Below, one piece after another: positions 30,658 through 40,533 of a DNA stretch of 64,000 nt. A program made the position numbers and the translations under genes. This DNA comes from Parietichytrium sp. I65-24A. Lineage: Eukaryota > Sar > Bigyra > Thraustochytrida > Thraustochytriidae. The stretch is taken from the NCBI GenBank assembly GCA_012862575.1, contig BLSF01000007.1, positions 558,001-622,000 of the forward strand. The letters are read 5' to 3'. Numbering within the stretch: the stretch's first letter is position 1; each line of letters opens with the position of its first letter. The notes beneath the pieces were generated by a model. The model saw only the letters and a program-made list of their open reading frames with translations, had not been told where the DNA came from and did not search any database.

Positions 30658-32281
30658 TCTCTAACTAAAAACGACTGAGCTCCCGTGAAACGGGCAAACC
30701 GAACACCCTTCCGATGCTGCCAGCCGTAGCTTCTCCGAGCGCTTGCCTCGTAGCCTGCGCAGCTAACTCAACACTCGCGCACAGAGCAGAACAGTGAATC
30801 CTGTTCCCGAAAAACGTTGCGTTCCGACCGGTACCCACAGTCAAAAGTGTATGACTCTGCGTGAACCGAGGGTCTATGTCTGTGGGCGCACTAGCTAGTT
30901 TCCAGCGCGCCAAGTTGCACGCGACTGGTCAATGTCGCTCCTGAACGAGTTCGATCTATGGGCTTCCGGGCCTTCTAGCTAGACTGACCAATGTGCCCCT
31001 CTTCTGTGCACGTCCTTGTTGTCTATTCGATGTGACTCATCAAATCAATCAGCTCAATCTTATGTTGATGAGCTGGTCAGGGATCCTATTATATCTTATA
31101 GTTAAGCTTAAGGGGCTCGGCAAATTCAATGAAACAGTTCACGAATATTCGTGAATTAGTTCCTGGGAGCAGCTCTTTGTTCTCCCGAGTGGCCTGTTCT
31201 TGTCTTGTATGCTTTCGGTACGAACTGCACTAGTTTCTAGCCTAGCTCTAGCTACTAGAGTGGATTTCACGCAGCGCGGACGAGTCCAGCTAGGATTTGT
31301 CTTTCGATGATTGATTGACTTGGGGAAAGCCTCCGTGCGAGAGAGTCGGAGCTCGAAAGGGCAAATGAAGCAAGAGCAGAACTTGTTTTCTTTCGCATAC
31401 ACACAACGGGCCGTGGTGCACTGATAAAGCCTTCCTCCTCCAAGGTTCGGTTCGGAATGTACCGCGATGATTCAGGCGTCGTATTATAGTATTAGGTAAC
31501 CGGATCTGTATGATAATGTCTGCACTACTAGAGCGCTAGAACAGCGCTCTACACCCCGCGCTGAGCTACGCTGTCAAGCCCACACTCATAGTAGCGCTGT
31601 ATTGCTCTTTCTAATTCTCATTCAAGAGGCCTATCTATACGAGTTGGTAGTGTCTCCCCAACATTACATTATCTATGCATACAAGCTAGCGAGTGGTTTT
31701 GCTTATGGTAGTGGATTGGAGTGGATTGAAGTGATTGGAGTGGACTCCATCGAGTGTGAGTGTGAGTGTGAGTGTGCGTGATGTGCGTGTGAGTGTTTGT
31801 GGGGCAATCGAAAATAGGGTTTTGGGTGTTTTGGGATTTGGATTTGGGATTTGGGATTTGGATTGACAAGGTTGAGTCATGTTGAGTCTTTGCTTTACCT
31901 CTTACCTGCTCGTAGTTTATAAGTATTTATATGTATGTTTGCAGAACCAGTAGAACCAATATAGTGGCACCAGTAGCACTAGAATAGTCAGATGGATTTG
32001 GATTGGCAGTATTGGCAGTATTAGGCAGTATTGGCAGAGCGAGACGGAGTGTGCGCTTGGCACAGTTTTTGCACGGGTGTGTTGGGCCAGGCGTTGCGCG
32101 TGGAAGCGTGACAGCGGGAATTTTGCACTTTGTCAACCGCGTAGCCTTTGTGCGCGTTCAGCGTTCAGCGTATTAATACGAGTACGGCGAGGAAGTGGTG
32201 GTGGAGGAGGAGACCGAGCCAAGTGACCGAGAACGAAAGCTTGCGCTTGGGAGGCGTGGGGAAATCTATGTGCTAAGCGCG
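30658..32281. other. divergent intergenic region with simple repeats
   Basis: About 1.6 kb between the divergent SGNH and 5-phosphatase genes. It holds two CTAGCTAG palindromes (30891-30898 and 30975-30982), a GTGAGT array at about 31755-31790, GGGATTT-type repeats at about 31836-31862 and a GGCAGTATT repeat at about 32004-32036. The frame of the 5-phosphatase is open back to 32195 without an ATG. No gene seen. Confidence 0.6.
31755..31862. repeat. GTGAGT and GGGATTT microsatellite pair
   Basis: A (GTGAGT)n-like array is followed about 50 bp later by a (GGGATTT)n-like array. Both are imperfect simple repeats in a gene-free region. Confidence 0.8.
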
Positions 32282-34624
32282 ATGGGCCGTCTTCGGGTTT
32301 TGTGCGGAACTTGGAATGTAAACGCGAAAAGCCCTCCGACCCCCGCGTCAAAGCTGAGCGATTGGCTGTGCAAGTCCTCGTATGCACCGGACTTGGTTAG
32401 CGTCACGTGCCAGGAGATAGTCCCGTTGTCCGATGTAACACAGTACATTCAGTCCAAGAAAGGCCTGGAGGCGTGCGAGGCGTGGAGTCAGAGCGTTAAA
32501 GATTGCTTGGAGCAGCATCATGCCTACGGGGGCAAAAAGTACACGATCATCGGCAAGTCCTCTCTTGTTGGTGTCATGACTTGCGTACTGGCTCAATCGG
32601 AACACATGAAACGAATCTCGAAGGTAATGATCGGATACTATGCCGTGGGCAAATTTGGCGTGCTGGGCAACAAGGGAGCTGTGGGGGTGCGATTCCGTCT
32701 GGAAATCTCCGCGCACAAGTACAAGTCTTTCTGCTTCGTTGGATCGCACTTCACTGCGCACAGAGGCGAGGTTTCGAAGCGAAATGCAGACTTTTTAAGC
32801 ATTTACCAAGGGATGGTGTTCCACCCCCTAGATTCTGAGCTTCAGGACCCGCTTCTGGCTACCTCTGCCCTCTCCCCAACCTCACCTGGTACACCATCAT
32901 CTAAAAACTTTCGGAGGAGAATGACTCGAGCAGCGGCGACGGTGGATCTGGAGGAGGTCCGCCAGCAACTTACCGCGGAGCACTCCGACTCGGAGGTTGA
33001 TCGCGAGGCCGAATTAATCGCTGCTTTGTATATGAAAAACCTGCCATACCTTCGCATCGAGAGTCACGACCTCGTCTTTTGGTGTGGTGATCTAAATTAT
33101 CGCATTGACACGTTGTCTTGGCAAGACGCAGTACAAGCGATCCGTGCAAAACGTCTTGCACATCTTCTCGATCATGACCAGCTAATCCTCGAGAGACGAG
33201 CAAGCAGAGTTTTTCAGGAGTTTGAAGAAGGGGTGATCACATTCAACCCTACGTATAAGTATGTGGTCGGATCTGCCAAGTATGACCTTGCTGCAAATGG
33301 AGAGTCGTCATCTGCAAGGAAAAACCGAGTTCCTGCGTGGTGCGACCGCATTCTGTGGCGGTGTGATACACAGCGCTCAAACAACAAGGTCCAGCTTTGT
33401 AGATATTATTCCTCCGAGAGCGTGAAGATTTCGGACCATATGCCAGTTGCGTCGGAGTTTGTCGTTCCATTTATGGAGTTAAAAGCTGGCAGCAAAAAGA
33501 AGAAAAAGAAAAAGGCAGCCGATTCAGCACGTGCTTCCTCACAGGATGGCGGGAATAGTTTACTCAGGAGAGCCAGCTTTTTCTTCAAAAGATCAGCTGC
33601 GCCAGAGTCGACAGAAAGCAAAGAGTCTTCTGGGTCGGCACCGGGCGGTTTGTTGAAATGGAGGCTTTCATTCAAAAACAGCGCGTCAGACCTTTTGAAG
33701 CCTCAGGAGAAGACTGAGGCGACGAGCGAGGAAGAACCCACAGCAGAGTTTCAAGAGATGGACGGCGAAGACAATGACGTTATTTCTGAAGCGGTGAGAG
33801 GTATTCCAGCTTGGGACGGCGACGACAACATTGACGACGAATTTTTGCCCTTGTCTCGACGAAATAGCTCAGTCACCTCCGTGTCAGGGTCGATGAGGAG
33901 TGGATCAATGTGGGGTAGCATGCGGAGCCTAAGTGACTCTGAATCGGCGGACCCGGACCTGAAGGATGATGTAGATTTGTTGCAGAGCGTTTGTGCGGTC
34001 AAGCCTTACACAGCAAGCTCGCCGGAAGAGCTGGATCTTTGCGTGGGCGACCTTTTAGAACTCCTTCCGGACGAGAAAATAAATGTTGATGATGGGTGGC
34101 TGCTTGGTAGGCGAGTTAACGATGGCAAAACTGGTTATTTTCGGTCCGATATGGTTGCTGCTTTAGGGGCTGTCCAGTCCAAGATTGGAGAGACCGATGG
34201 CCGCGAAGCAGCTTGCAAGGCGTCTGCTCTTCGTTTCCATCGTAAGAAGACCGAGCGAGACGCAAGAGAGAGTACTAAGGAGGAGGATCTGCGAAAGCAA
34301 CAAGGCAGTCAGCCGCGGAACGCCTATTCTACTGTGGAGGCGCTCTTGCGGAAGGTTCAGGAAACGCTTCTGCGACAGCCTTGTCCAGAGACAGAGCAAA
34401 GGTGGTCAATGGAGTACTTTCGCGACTCCAAATACGAGAGGATGGTGGCCAAAGTCAGTTACGTTGCTGCTACGTCCGATGAGCTGTCGTTTTCAGCAGG
34501 AAGTGTGGTGCAAGTTCTTTCTATCTGCCCTGAAGCAGACTCAGAGAGAGGCTGGTTCATGGGAAAATTTGATGATGGTCAACAAGGTCTGCTTCCGCGA
34601 AAATGTTTTGAACCCTTGGTTTAA
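32282..34624 (+). CDS. inositol polyphosphate 5-phosphatase with tandem SH3 domains
   Basis: A 780-aa protein. Residues 1 to about 400 are the 5-phosphatase (EEP-fold) domain, with GTWNVNAKSP, LVSVTCQEIVP, GNKGAVGVRF, FVGSHFTAHRGEVSKRN, LVFWCGDLNYRI, PAWCDRILW and SDHMPVASEF. It removes the 5-phosphate from PI(4,5)P2 or PI(3,4,5)P3. A Ser/Lys-rich linker follows (KKKKKKAADS, then an acidic region). Then come two SH3 domains, about 569-626 (AVKPYTASSPEELDL, ending TGYFRSDMVAAL) and about 720-780 (AKVSYVAATSDELSF, ending GLLPRKCFEPLV). SH3 domains would bind proline-rich endocytic partners, reversing the usual arrangement where the phosphatase supplies the proline-rich tail (synaptojanin). The first ATG is 32282. 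The 3' end converges on a myotubularin gene, another phosphoinositide phosphatase. Confidence 0.9.
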   Translation: MGRLRVLCGTWNVNAKSPPTPASKLSDWLCKSSYAPDLVSVTCQEIVPLSDVTQYIQSKKGLEACEAWSQSVKDCLEQHHAYGGKKYTIIGKSSLVGVMTCVLAQSEHMKRISKVMIGYYAVGKFGVLGNKGAVGVRFRLEISAHKYKSFCFVGSHFTAHRGEVSKRNADFLSIYQGMVFHPLDSELQDPLLATSALSPTSPGTPSSKNFRRRMTRAAATVDLEEVRQQLTAEHSDSEVDREAELIAALYMKNLPYLRIESHDLVFWCGDLNYRIDTLSWQDAVQAIRAKRLAHLLDHDQLILERRASRVFQEFEEGVITFNPTYKYVVGSAKYDLAANGESSSARKNRVPAWCDRILWRCDTQRSNNKVQLCRYYSSESVKISDHMPVASEFVVPFMELKAGSKKKKKKKAADSARASSQDGGNSLLRRASFFFKRSAAPESTESKESSGSAPGGLLKWRLSFKNSASDLLKPQEKTEATSEEEPTAEFQEMDGEDNDVISEAVRGIPAWDGDDNIDDEFLPLSRRNSSVTSVSGSMRSGSMWGSMRSLSDSESADPDLKDDVDLLQSVCAVKPYTASSPEELDLCVGDLLELLPDEKINVDDGWLLGRRVNDGKTGYFRSDMVAALGAVQSKIGETDGREAACKASALRFHRKKTERDARESTKEEDLRKQQGSQPRNAYSTVEALLRKVQETLLRQPCPETEQRWSMEYFRDSKYERMVAKVSYVAATSDELSFSAGSVVQVLSICPEADSERGWFMGKFDDGQQGLLPRKCFEPLV

Positions 34625-34718
34625 TCTTTTAGGTCCCGAAGGGGTTCGTGCATTTCGTCGCTCGACAAAAATCACTCAACGCGGTCCAAAGCGTGTATGT
34701 ACTAACGATGTATGCTAA

Positions 34719-34724
34719 AATAAA
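34719..34724 (+). promoter_or_regulatory. AATAAA polyadenylation signal candidate
   Basis: A canonical AATAAA hexamer lies 95 nt after the 5-phosphatase stop codon, in AT-rich sequence before the convergent myotubularin gene. Position and sequence fit a poly(A) signal. Confidence 0.4.
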
Positions 34725-34917
34725 ATAAGATTGAATATCTTTTTCACAAGCAAGTCAAAACAGATCTGATTCGATGACAGGTAATATTTCGAGAATACAA
34801 ACTATGTTGGACTGTCAGTGAGAGAATCTTGTGGTGGATCCGCAATTAAAAGTGTTGGACGAATCTACTCTAGCTACCTAGTAGAGATCTGAATGACCAA
34901 AAACCTTTTTTTTATAA

Positions 34918-37113
34918 TTATACAAAATGAGGAATACCGATCTCGCTGCCCACTGTCCAAGGAATGGAATGTGTGAAGGAGGGGTCAAAGCGAAAATAAT
35001 ATCTCTCCCAAACGCGCAACGCTCTCAGATTTACCCGAGGAAATAATTTTGTACCGGTGGAGCGAGCGCTGAAAAGCCGGTTTCGGAATCTGTCTTGCGT
35101 TAGCAAGAGTGACCATACGGAAGCAGTTTGCTGTATACACTTTGCCTCTGTGCGTTCCTTCTCAGAGTTGCACAGAAAGGTTCCGTAGCGGCCAGAGGTG
35201 ACATGGTCAAGGAGAGCGATCAGAAAATCCTCATTGAATTCGAAAGATTGTGGGAACTGCAGGAGAAGCTGCCACACGCAATCCACCCACAGAGTGAATA
35301 CAGGCGAGAGTTCATCAGATTTATGCGATCGGTCAGTCATTGGCTCGTTTCCGGCACGGTGACGGAATTTGTGTCCAAAGGTGCACCACTCTTTTTCCAC
35401 CAAAACAGCAAAACCAGCTCGAGTCCTGTAGTAATGATCAAGCATCAGCATCGCTAGGGAGCACATCTGAGCCGTGCGGTCCCAGCCATCAGAGCAATGC
35501 ACCAACACGCTCAGTTTGTCTCTCTGGAGCGTGACCGCAAGATGGCGCGACGCTTCAAATACTGCCTGGACCTGCTTCAGCCAGCCAGTGTCAGAAATTG
35601 CCTTGAAATAGTCCGTTGAGGAGTCCACAACAGAGAGAGTCGATATATTTGTCAAGCGGTGGAAGCAGGCCCGGACGACGTGAATGTTGTCTATGTTCAA
35701 GAAACAGATGTTCGCGCCAGGGTAGTTGTTTGGGTTCTCTGTACCTTTCCCGAGCACCTGATTTCCCAAAGAAGCTATCTGACTTCTTGCATCCATGATC
35801 ACGTATTCGTTTCCAGACGCAGCTCTACTTTCGTCTGCAGAGTTCGCAAACTCGTCAGAGCCTTCTTCCTGCCCATCAAAATTTGCTTTGCCATTGTGGG
35901 AGAGCGTCTGTTTAGAGTTTAGAGCATGCGAATTTTGCCCCGTCTCCAAAGAAAGGAGTCCACTCCCCCTTGAGGCTGAACCGCTTCCGCCAGGCGGTCG
36001 GTGAGAGAGATGAGAAGCTCGATTATGCGCGCTCGTTTGTGTGCCGTGTACGAGGTTGGGCGACGTTCTCGAGTTGCGGTCTTCCTTCAAAAATTTATTT
36101 ACTTTATTCCACATGCCAGACACGAATTGTGACATACCTTCCGTCGAAGGGGGGTCGCTGTGATCCAGCGTACGTGGGCCGTCACCTTCGTAATGCTGAT
36201 ATGTGTTGTCTGACCACACTGCGGACCACTCGTCGCATTCGAGTGAAGCCGGTCTCTCGGCCCTTGCCATCATGGCGGCAACTATGCGCTCGTCTCCATC
36301 GCTCGTAGCGCTTCGAAGTCCAGTCAATGGCTGGGCACACCGAGCGAGGACAGCTCCAGTCTCTCTGTTGAGCCACGTGACTACTGGGAGCCTTCCTCGA
36401 CTACGAAACTTTGCAGAGTCAATGCGCTCTTCGTGAGTGCACGACTTAGGAAGAAGCAGGAATCTGGGGTAAGTAGGACAGAGTTGATAATCGTCCTGTT
36501 CAAATATCTCCAGCGATGGAAACAGTTCAACGCCCATCCGAGAATATTCCTGCACGGGGTCGTAGACTTTCCAACCACCTGCTTCCTCAGGCAGCTGTGC
36601 TAGCGCCATCGCTCTTTTGATCGGGTCATTTCTTGCAAGGGCTTTGATTTGCCAGAACGCCTTTTTGGCGATTGCTTCGTCCATCAAGTCTAACCGAAAC
36701 TTGGACACGTTCTTACAGTAGAGAGTTACACACGTGTCTTTGTTTTCCACACGCGAGATACAAAGCAGCGCAACATTAAACTCTGGGCTGAGGTGTGCAG
36801 CAAGATGCGCAGACGTATCTTGGTGAGCTCCGCGAGCTTCGCTTGGGTCGCCCTGTAAAAATATTATGCGGTAGGTAGTGACATAAACGAATCCACTCAC
36901 TCCGTGCCAGCTAGCCGGTGCACTCAGCAATGCGCTTTCACCATTTACTCTAGAGCATCGTGCCCACAAGCTTCCCAAGCTATCCATAGTGCCCTTTTGA
37001 TCATCTTCGTTTGAGCTGGACGAACACACACCTTTGGTATGAACGCGAGGACCAGACCCAGTTTCGGCGGGCCCAATTTCTCCCACAGCGCCGTCGCCAA
37101 AGCTTTCCCCCAT
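34918..37113 (-). CDS. myotubularin-family phosphoinositide 3-phosphatase
   Basis: A 731-aa lipid phosphatase. The N-terminal region has a PH-GRAM-like fold (GVSGFVYVTTYRIIFLQGD, then CISRVENKDTCVTLYCKNVSKFRLDL). The phosphatase domain begins near RLPVVTWLN, with VIMDARSQIA and ICFLNIDNIHVVRACFHRL, and the active-site loop VHCSDGWDRTAQM is at about residue 537. The catalytic Cys and Arg are intact, so it should be active on PI3P and PI(3,5)P2. The domain ends near PFTLWVDCVWQLLLQFP-like helices and FLCNSEKER. A Ser/His/Gly-rich insertion of about 150 residues (about 290-440) splits the first part of the catalytic domain, absent from animal enzymes. The ATG at 37113 is clear. Convergent with a 5-phosphatase 293 bp away. 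Confidence 0.93.
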   Translation of the reverse strand: MGESFGDGAVGEIGPAETGSGPRVHTKGVCSSSSNEDDQKGTMDSLGSLWARCSRVNGESALLSAPASWHGVSGFVYVTTYRIIFLQGDPSEARGAHQDTSAHLAAHLSPEFNVALLCISRVENKDTCVTLYCKNVSKFRLDLMDEAIAKKAFWQIKALARNDPIKRAMALAQLPEEAGGWKVYDPVQEYSRMGVELFPSLEIFEQDDYQLCPTYPRFLLLPKSCTHEERIDSAKFRSRGRLPVVTWLNRETGAVLARCAQPLTGLRSATSDGDERIVAAMMARAERPASLECDEWSAVWSDNTYQHYEGDGPRTLDHSDPPSTEGMSQFVSGMWNKVNKFLKEDRNSRTSPNLVHGTQTSAHNRASHLSHRPPGGSGSASRGSGLLSLETGQNSHALNSKQTLSHNGKANFDGQEEGSDEFANSADESRAASGNEYVIMDARSQIASLGNQVLGKGTENPNNYPGANICFLNIDNIHVVRACFHRLTNISTLSVVDSSTDYFKAISDTGWLKQVQAVFEASRHLAVTLQRDKLSVLVHCSDGWDRTAQMCSLAMLMLDHYYRTRAGFAVLVEKEWCTFGHKFRHRAGNEPMTDRSHKSDELSPVFTLWVDCVWQLLLQFPQSFEFNEDFLIALLDHVTSGRYGTFLCNSEKERTEAKCIQQTASVWSLLLTQDRFRNRLFSARSTGTKLFPRVNLRALRVWERYYFRFDPSFTHSIPWTVGSEIGIPHFV

Positions 37114-38541
37114 AATGAAATGGCCAGATGCCTTTTAATACAAGAAATTTTTACAGATCCAATTGCATCCACTGGTTTGCCGCAGCGGCAGACTCACTGC
37201 CTGTTTGTCTCCGCGTCTTTCCCACTTGGCCCACTTTGGCAGCGAACCAAGGCGCCTCAAATAGAGCTTATCAACAATTCCGTTTCCGGCGTAGAGAATT
37301 TTTATGCGAGGATGACCCAGAGTTTCGCGATAGCCAAGGTGCGAAGAAAGAGGCACGCAGGGATCTTCTTTAATAGGCCTGTGGATGCACGGCTACGAAA
37401 CGTCGTTGCGGCGCTGACAGCGGGCTGCACAGCCGTCGCCTTTCCCTGAGCTGCGAAGCTCTGCAAAGCACCGAAATACTCCACGTTGTCAGGTTTTAGG
37501 TTGCAATAGTCTGTTGAAGCGAGTCTCTGTCAAAGACCGTCAACAAGAGAAGAGCAGAAACAGAAACCCGAAATTCGCTGTGCCAATCAGTCCGCTCCAA
37601 AATCTGTCACTGGCAAGTGCCTTGCCACCTTTCCCAAGCGTCTCCAAAGTCGTCCGCTTTCTCTGCTTTCTCTGTGCTCCTCTAAAAGTGCTCTTTGCTG
37701 TTTCCTTTCTGCTACTCGCGAGTTCTCCCGATTTACCTAGCTAGCCTACCAGTGCCAGCATTTACTTCGATTAGAGTAGCTTACTTCATAGTCACACCAC
37801 TGGTAACCTCGGATAGTACGTCTTTATACTGTCCGAATCTTTTTCCCAGCCTCTCGGGACTCTTGGGAGTCTATTGGTTACCCACTTGAGGGCCTTCTTC
37901 GAAAGCAACGCCCAACCACCTTGACTATGAGTTCAGAATTCGGAATTCAGAATATTCAGAACACTTCATCCATCCCGAGTAATCCGCGATATTCTGAGCG
38001 TCAACCTGCAGCAACTTCTGAATTCTGATCGAGTACTTGTACCACTTGTACCCAGGACATTTAGAACATCCTCTTGGGCTTATGCCAGTGGATTCTGCCG
38101 GTACCGGTACTCTAGTCTAGAGTATTCACAGTCAGTCCGGAGCACTGGCGCGCTTGAGAGTTGTCCAAGTTAGTAGTCTTGTAGCAGCGAGTACCTCGGG
38201 GTACACGGGTACATGTCATATCGTGCACGCAGAGTACGCGCTGGGCCACTGCAGGACTGGCATGTGTTCTCTGGAAGGATTAGACTACCATCAGGCTGTG
38301 CTTGTCCCGGCGAAGAGATAAGCACAGTGCCGAGAAAACCTGGGAGTACTTCAACTGGCGTCGTGCTTGAAGTGGACAGAGCGCGGACCAAGTCTTTCGC
38401 CTCCGTGCAGCGCGGGGTGCGCGAGCGTGTGTTGCAGAGAGGAGCGAGGAGCAACAAAGTGTTTGTATGACGAAGCGCGATAAAGAATCGTAGCTTGTAC
38501 GTACGTTGTTTTGGGTGCAGGTGGTAGCTATTTTGTCGGCG
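37114..38541. other. divergent intergenic region
   Basis: No gene recognised in 1.4 kb. It contains CTAGCTAG at 37737-37744, a near-copy and an exact minus-strand copy of CAGAATTCAG (37934-37943 and 38018-38027), and GTAC-rich words (GAGTACTTGTACC, GTACCGGTACTC, GAGTACCTCGGGGTAC) at 38031-38215. The last part is a likely promoter for the downstream orphan gene. Confidence 0.6.
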
Positions 38542-38583
38542 ATGAGTAGTAAATGGCGTGTATTGGTAGCTATTTTGTCGGCG
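38523..38583. repeat. 19-bp direct repeat around an initiation codon
   Basis: GGTAGCTATTTTGTCGGCG occurs exactly at 38523-38541 and 38565-38583, a period of 42 bp (14 codons). The first copy ends right before the ATG at 38542; the second encodes VAILSA within the protein. A small tandem duplication that may have created the start region. Confidence 0.85.
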
Positions 38584-40191
38584 GACGTGAGTACCTCGGC
38601 CCTGACATGGGAAAGGGTTCAAGTACATGCCAGAGACTGCGTGGAAAATCTTAATCTGCATGCCAATTGTACAGTAGAGGTGTGGAGCAGCAGCAGTTAC
38701 GGATCGCAGGCTCAGGCCGTGGGCAAAGATGGCCTGGAGCTCACCCACGCGCTCTGGCGGAGCTTTTGGCGGAAGGTGCAGGAGTCTGATGCTCATATTG
38801 TGGTGTTCCTGAGTGTAGGAGTTTGCACCGGGAATTACTATTTCCACCGAAAGGCAGATGAGGAATCCGAGTTGGAGTGGTATCAAATTAAAGGCGAAGC
38901 CCTTGCCTCAGAGCTAGTAGAGAAGTTCAACAGGTCCAAACGCTTCCAGGTAATTATTCTTGCCGGCGCTGGCACGAAATCGGTTGGCTCTTTAATCGAC
39001 GCAGGATTCAGACATCACACGCAACCGTTTCCACCGTCAATCATTTGTTGGGATTCAAATTTAGTGAAGAATGGCAAAGCTGACCACAGGGTTGTGCAAA
39101 GACTTTGCGCCTACACGGAGCAGTTCCTGACTGACACTTTGCGTCACAGAAGTCCGCAAGTGCAAAAAGTCCTTGATCTCCGCGGTACGATGCATTCTTT
39201 CATCGGGTTGAAACGCGAAGGGAAGGAAAACAAGGGCCTGCTGCAGTACGAGGGCATTGCGTTCTTTCCCAAGAGCGAGATCGAATTCATCGAGCATATA
39301 TACTACCGACTTGGCCTGGCTTCCTTTGAACTTGGGCGCCGTCTGCAGCAAATAGTTAACAACGGCCTGATGCTGACATTCAACAGTCGCGAAAAGAACT
39401 ATTCGCGAGCAACAACTTTGTACCTCTTCGCCGAAGTCTTTGGGTGGCTGTATATTCTGAGGCAACAGCCAGCGCAGTTGTGCTTTTCGGAGGAGATACG
39501 CAACCTGGAATTTTCGTTTTCAGGTCTGGGAATTGGCGGAGAGATCATCGCCCAGAAACTAAGCAAGATTCCGGCTCCGAAGCGTGGCGTTTGGAATGCT
39601 GGTGACGTCCGCAGTCGACTTTTTCAGCTCTTGAAAAATACAACGCGGAAAATGGGGGAAGTTATGGTGTATAAGGATGGAAGCGAGCTCAAAGTCCTGA
39701 CGTGGCGGGACTTTAAACGAAAGCTCGAGGACGAGTCCGGGGAGATATTTAGAAGTGTGTTCAAGCCACTTTTGACGAGCCTGCAGGACCTCGAGGAAGA
39801 TAAGTATTATTTGCGGCACCAGACCACGAGTAAGATTGACGGCTCAGCGGTAACACGATATATATTGGCCGGTGGGGAGCGAGCTAGGCTTGCTTGGATA
39901 CACAACCAGCTTTACTTGATTGTGTTTCATTACACGCCAGAGCTTCTGAGAGGCACGCCAACAATGACGCCCATCTTCGACTCAGCGGATGGAGAGCTTG
40001 CGAAAGCCTTTGGCACATTCAAGGCGACGGGGACAGCGGGACAGGTGAAGTCCGCTCTGGGAAAGAGGTTGGATGCTCTTTCTCGTAGAGCAAATCTACT
40101 TCAAGCAAGAATAGCGGAAACACTTTCTCCTGCAGTTGTTGGGATCACAATTGGTTTGGTGTTATCCTTTGCGAACTACCGTCCTTGCTGA
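38542..40191 (+). CDS. orphan protein with C-terminal membrane segment
   Basis: A 549-aa protein not recognised. It starts MSSKWRVLVAILSADVST. The N-terminal 220 residues look like an alpha/beta fold, with buried-strand segments RVLVAILSA, HIVVFLSVGV and RFQVIILAGAG followed by glycine-containing turns, somewhat like a Rossmann or SIR2-like layout, but no nucleotide-binding motif is convincing. The middle is helical (YYRLGLASFELGRRLQQIV). The end carries one hydrophobic stretch, AVVGITIGLVLSFANY, that would make a tail-anchored membrane protein. The first ATG in frame is 38542; a 19-bp repeat brackets it. Codon usage resembles the neighbours. Convergent with the small coiled-coil gene at 40534-41005. 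Confidence 0.7.
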   Translation: MSSKWRVLVAILSADVSTSALTWERVQVHARDCVENLNLHANCTVEVWSSSSYGSQAQAVGKDGLELTHALWRSFWRKVQESDAHIVVFLSVGVCTGNYYFHRKADEESELEWYQIKGEALASELVEKFNRSKRFQVIILAGAGTKSVGSLIDAGFRHHTQPFPPSIICWDSNLVKNGKADHRVVQRLCAYTEQFLTDTLRHRSPQVQKVLDLRGTMHSFIGLKREGKENKGLLQYEGIAFFPKSEIEFIEHIYYRLGLASFELGRRLQQIVNNGLMLTFNSREKNYSRATTLYLFAEVFGWLYILRQQPAQLCFSEEIRNLEFSFSGLGIGGEIIAQKLSKIPAPKRGVWNAGDVRSRLFQLLKNTTRKMGEVMVYKDGSELKVLTWRDFKRKLEDESGEIFRSVFKPLLTSLQDLEEDKYYLRHQTTSKIDGSAVTRYILAGGERARLAWIHNQLYLIVFHYTPELLRGTPTMTPIFDSADGELAKAFGTFKATGTAGQVKSALGKRLDALSRRANLLQARIAETLSPAVVGITIGLVLSFANYRPC

Positions 40192-40533
40192 CGCTTTCGG
40201 CAAGGTCCGGGGTTCTTTTGACATTCAAGGAGTTCATTTTTTGTCGCACTTTTTCCACTTCCAAAATTATAACACTGCAGAAAAGAACAAATTAGCTCAT
40301 CGTTGTTGTAATATCCAGTCAAGATCGAGACTGCTCTAACCCAGCCCGAGGTCAAAAGTCGCAACATCCAAAAACTCAGACTTCAGATGTCCCAATGCAT
40401 TAAAGTAGGACAGAAATTCCCGAGGTTTTTTTCGTGCCTTTCCAACGCCTTTGTACACGTCTTCACCAGTGTGAAAACGTTTTCGCCATTGTATTCGTCA
40501 GCGAGAGAAAAGCTCCAAGCCGTGTCCCAAGTA
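40192..40533. other. short intergenic, between convergent genes
   Basis: 342 bp between two 3' ends; AT-rich, no gene or repeat seen. Confidence 0.5.

Noticed and set aside
7758-37113. Longer N-termini for several genes reaching back to GTG or TTG codons
   Set aside because: Nuclear genes normally start at ATG; the first in-frame ATG was used instead for the RNA ligase, ZIP, capping, axonemal, 5-phosphatase and other genes.
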